From assembly GCA_031283835.1 (NCBI GenBank), contig JAITBA010000091.1, positions 1 to 7,382 on the forward strand: 7,382 nucleotides of DNA, written 5' to 3'. Under the pieces are notes generated by a model, which saw only the letters and a program-made list of their open reading frames with translations, was not told the DNA's origin and did no database searches. The position numbers were made by a program, and so were the translations under genes. Shown here piece by piece: positions 6,391 to 7,382 of the stretch (its first letter is position 1; every line of letters begins with the position of its first letter). This DNA comes from Oscillospiraceae bacterium. Lineage in GTDB: Bacteria; Bacillota; Clostridia; Oscillospirales; Acutalibacteraceae.

Positions 6391-7382
6391 TTGCGCAAGC
6401 GGTGGCAATTGCACAAGGGGCAGGCGGCATACCGAGAAGCGGCGGCGCGGCTGGCGGAGGACATGGACATTCCGCCGCTGGCGGCATTGCTGGCGATGGA
6501 GCGCGACACGCCGGAAGAGGAGCTGCCGGCGTTTTTGGACCTGGAGCCCCCGCAGTACCAGAGCCCTTATGATTTGCCGGACATGGACGCGGCGGTGGCG
6601 CGCATTGCGGCCGCCATTGAGCGCGGCGAGCATATCACGGTGTTTGGCGACTATGACGCCGACGGCGTGACGGCCACGGCGCTGCTCTATTTGCACCTTT
6701 CGTCAAAAACGCCGCATGTGTCCTGGTATTTGCCCGACCGGCACAAAGAGGGTTATGGGCTGAACATGGAGGCGGTGGACGCCCTGGCCGCGCGCGGCAC
6801 GCAGCTGATTGTGACCGTGGACAACGGCGTGAGCGCTGTGCGCGAAATTGCCCATGCCAACGCGCTGGGGATTGCTACTGTTGTGACGGATCATCATCAG
6901 ATTGGCGGCGCGCTGCCGCCGGCCGTCGCCAATATAAACCCGCACCGGGAGGAATGCACGCTGCCGTTCCGGGATTATACCGGCGTGGGGTTGGCGTTTT
7001 TGCTGGTGTGCGCGCTGGAGGGCTGCGAGCCGGAGGAGCTGCTGCCAGATTATGGAGAACTGGTGGCGCTGGGCACCGTGGCAGACGTGGTGCCTCTGCG
7101 GGGCGACAACCGTGCCTTTGTGCGCGCGGGGCTGGAGGTGCTCAACGAGCGGCCCGGGCTTGGATTTGAAGCGCTGTTGCGGGTGGCGCGTGTGCAGCGG
7201 CGGCCGCTGACGGCCACGACGCTGGCTTTTTCTGTGGGGCCGCGCATCAACGCGGCGGGGCGCATGGGCCTGGCGGCCGAAGCCCTTGCGCTGCTGCTGT
7301 GCCGGGACGAAGCCCAGGCGGAACGCTTGGCGCAGAAGCTGGAACTTTATAACGAAGAACGGCAGCAAACAGAAAAAGAAAT
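6391..7382 (+). CDS. recJ: Single-stranded-DNA-specific 5'-3' exonuclease RecJ, N-terminal part
   Basis: RecJ degrades single-stranded DNA 5' to 3' in the cytoplasm during recombination, mismatch and base-excision repair. About 330 residues are visible (typical RecJ is 560 or more); the frame runs off the right edge. The TTG start gives MRKRWQLHKG, matching the usual RecJ opening; upstream the frame holds no ATG or GTG back to a stop at 6343-6345. An N-terminal helical segment with LPAFLDLEPPQYQSPYDL is followed by the DHH domain: motif I VFGDYDADG (Asp87, Asp89, Asp91), motif II VDNG (Asp144), motif III TDHH (Asp167, His168, His169) and LGTVADVVPL (Asp232), the metal-binding set for two Mn/Mg ions. 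VGPRINAAGRMG (Asn287, Arg291) is the conserved linker-region motif. All metal ligands visible are intact. The DHHA1 and OB parts are beyond the window. It is transcribed away from the YfhO-like gene from a strong promoter at 6316-6343. Confidence 0.96.
   Translation, partial: MRKRWQLHKGQAAYREAAARLAEDMDIPPLAALLAMERDTPEEELPAFLDLEPPQYQSPYDLPDMDAAVARIAAAIERGEHITVFGDYDADGVTATALLYLHLSSKTPHVSWYLPDRHKEGYGLNMEAVDALAARGTQLIVTVDNGVSAVREIAHANALGIATVVTDHHQIGGALPPAVANINPHREECTLPFRDYTGVGLAFLLVCALEGCEPEELLPDYGELVALGTVADVVPLRGDNRAFVRAGLEVLNERPGLGFEALLRVARVQRRPLTATTLAFSVGPRINAAGRMGLAAEALALLLCRDEAQAERLAQKLELYNEERQQTEKE

Overview
The window looks like ordinary chromosomal DNA from a Gram-positive bacterium of the Bacillota. 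A moderately GC-rich member of the Clostridia is most likely, possibly an Oscillospirales-type gut organism; this is an inference. It rests on strong GGAGG-type ribosome binding sites on every gene, a YfhO-family membrane protein (a family typical of Bacillota), a four-cysteine insert in PheS, a TTG start on recJ, and G/C-biased third codon positions. No mobile element, RNA gene, CRISPR array or phage gene was found.

Layout. A leftward cluster fills positions 1 to about 6186. In transcription order it is a large YfhO-like membrane protein (6186-2689), ribosomal protein bL9 rplI (2639-2196), phenylalanyl-tRNA synthetase alpha subunit pheS (2140-1121) and beta subunit pheT (from 1057, running off the left edge after 352 codons). 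The three gaps are 49, 55 and 63 bp. None holds a convincing terminator or promoter, so the four genes are probably one transcription unit. A 204-bp AT-rich region (6187-6390) separates this cluster from rightward recJ (TTG start at 6391), which runs off the right edge after about 330 codons. The region carries a very good extended -10 promoter for recJ, a weaker candidate promoter for the YfhO gene, and between them a perfect 16-bp palindrome overlapped by three TTTTCAAA copies.

How the genes work together. rplI, pheS and pheT are translation genes and recJ is a DNA-repair exonuclease. The YfhO-like protein probably acts at the cell surface: family members are GT-C-type glycosyltransferases linked to teichoic-acid glycosylation. 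Its placement at the head of a translation operon has no obvious functional explanation.

The least ordinary part of the window is this YfhO-like protein. It has a predicted coiled-coil segment inserted in its last extracytoplasmic region. It also has an extra C-terminal cytoplasmic tail of about 165 residues holding ten AEEP tetrapeptides (ten 12-bp DNA repeats), bracketed by two copies of an FSLxLPxEP motif that match in protein but use different codons. I see no clear evidence of a wholly new multi-gene system; the tail and the divergent control region are the items worth a second look.
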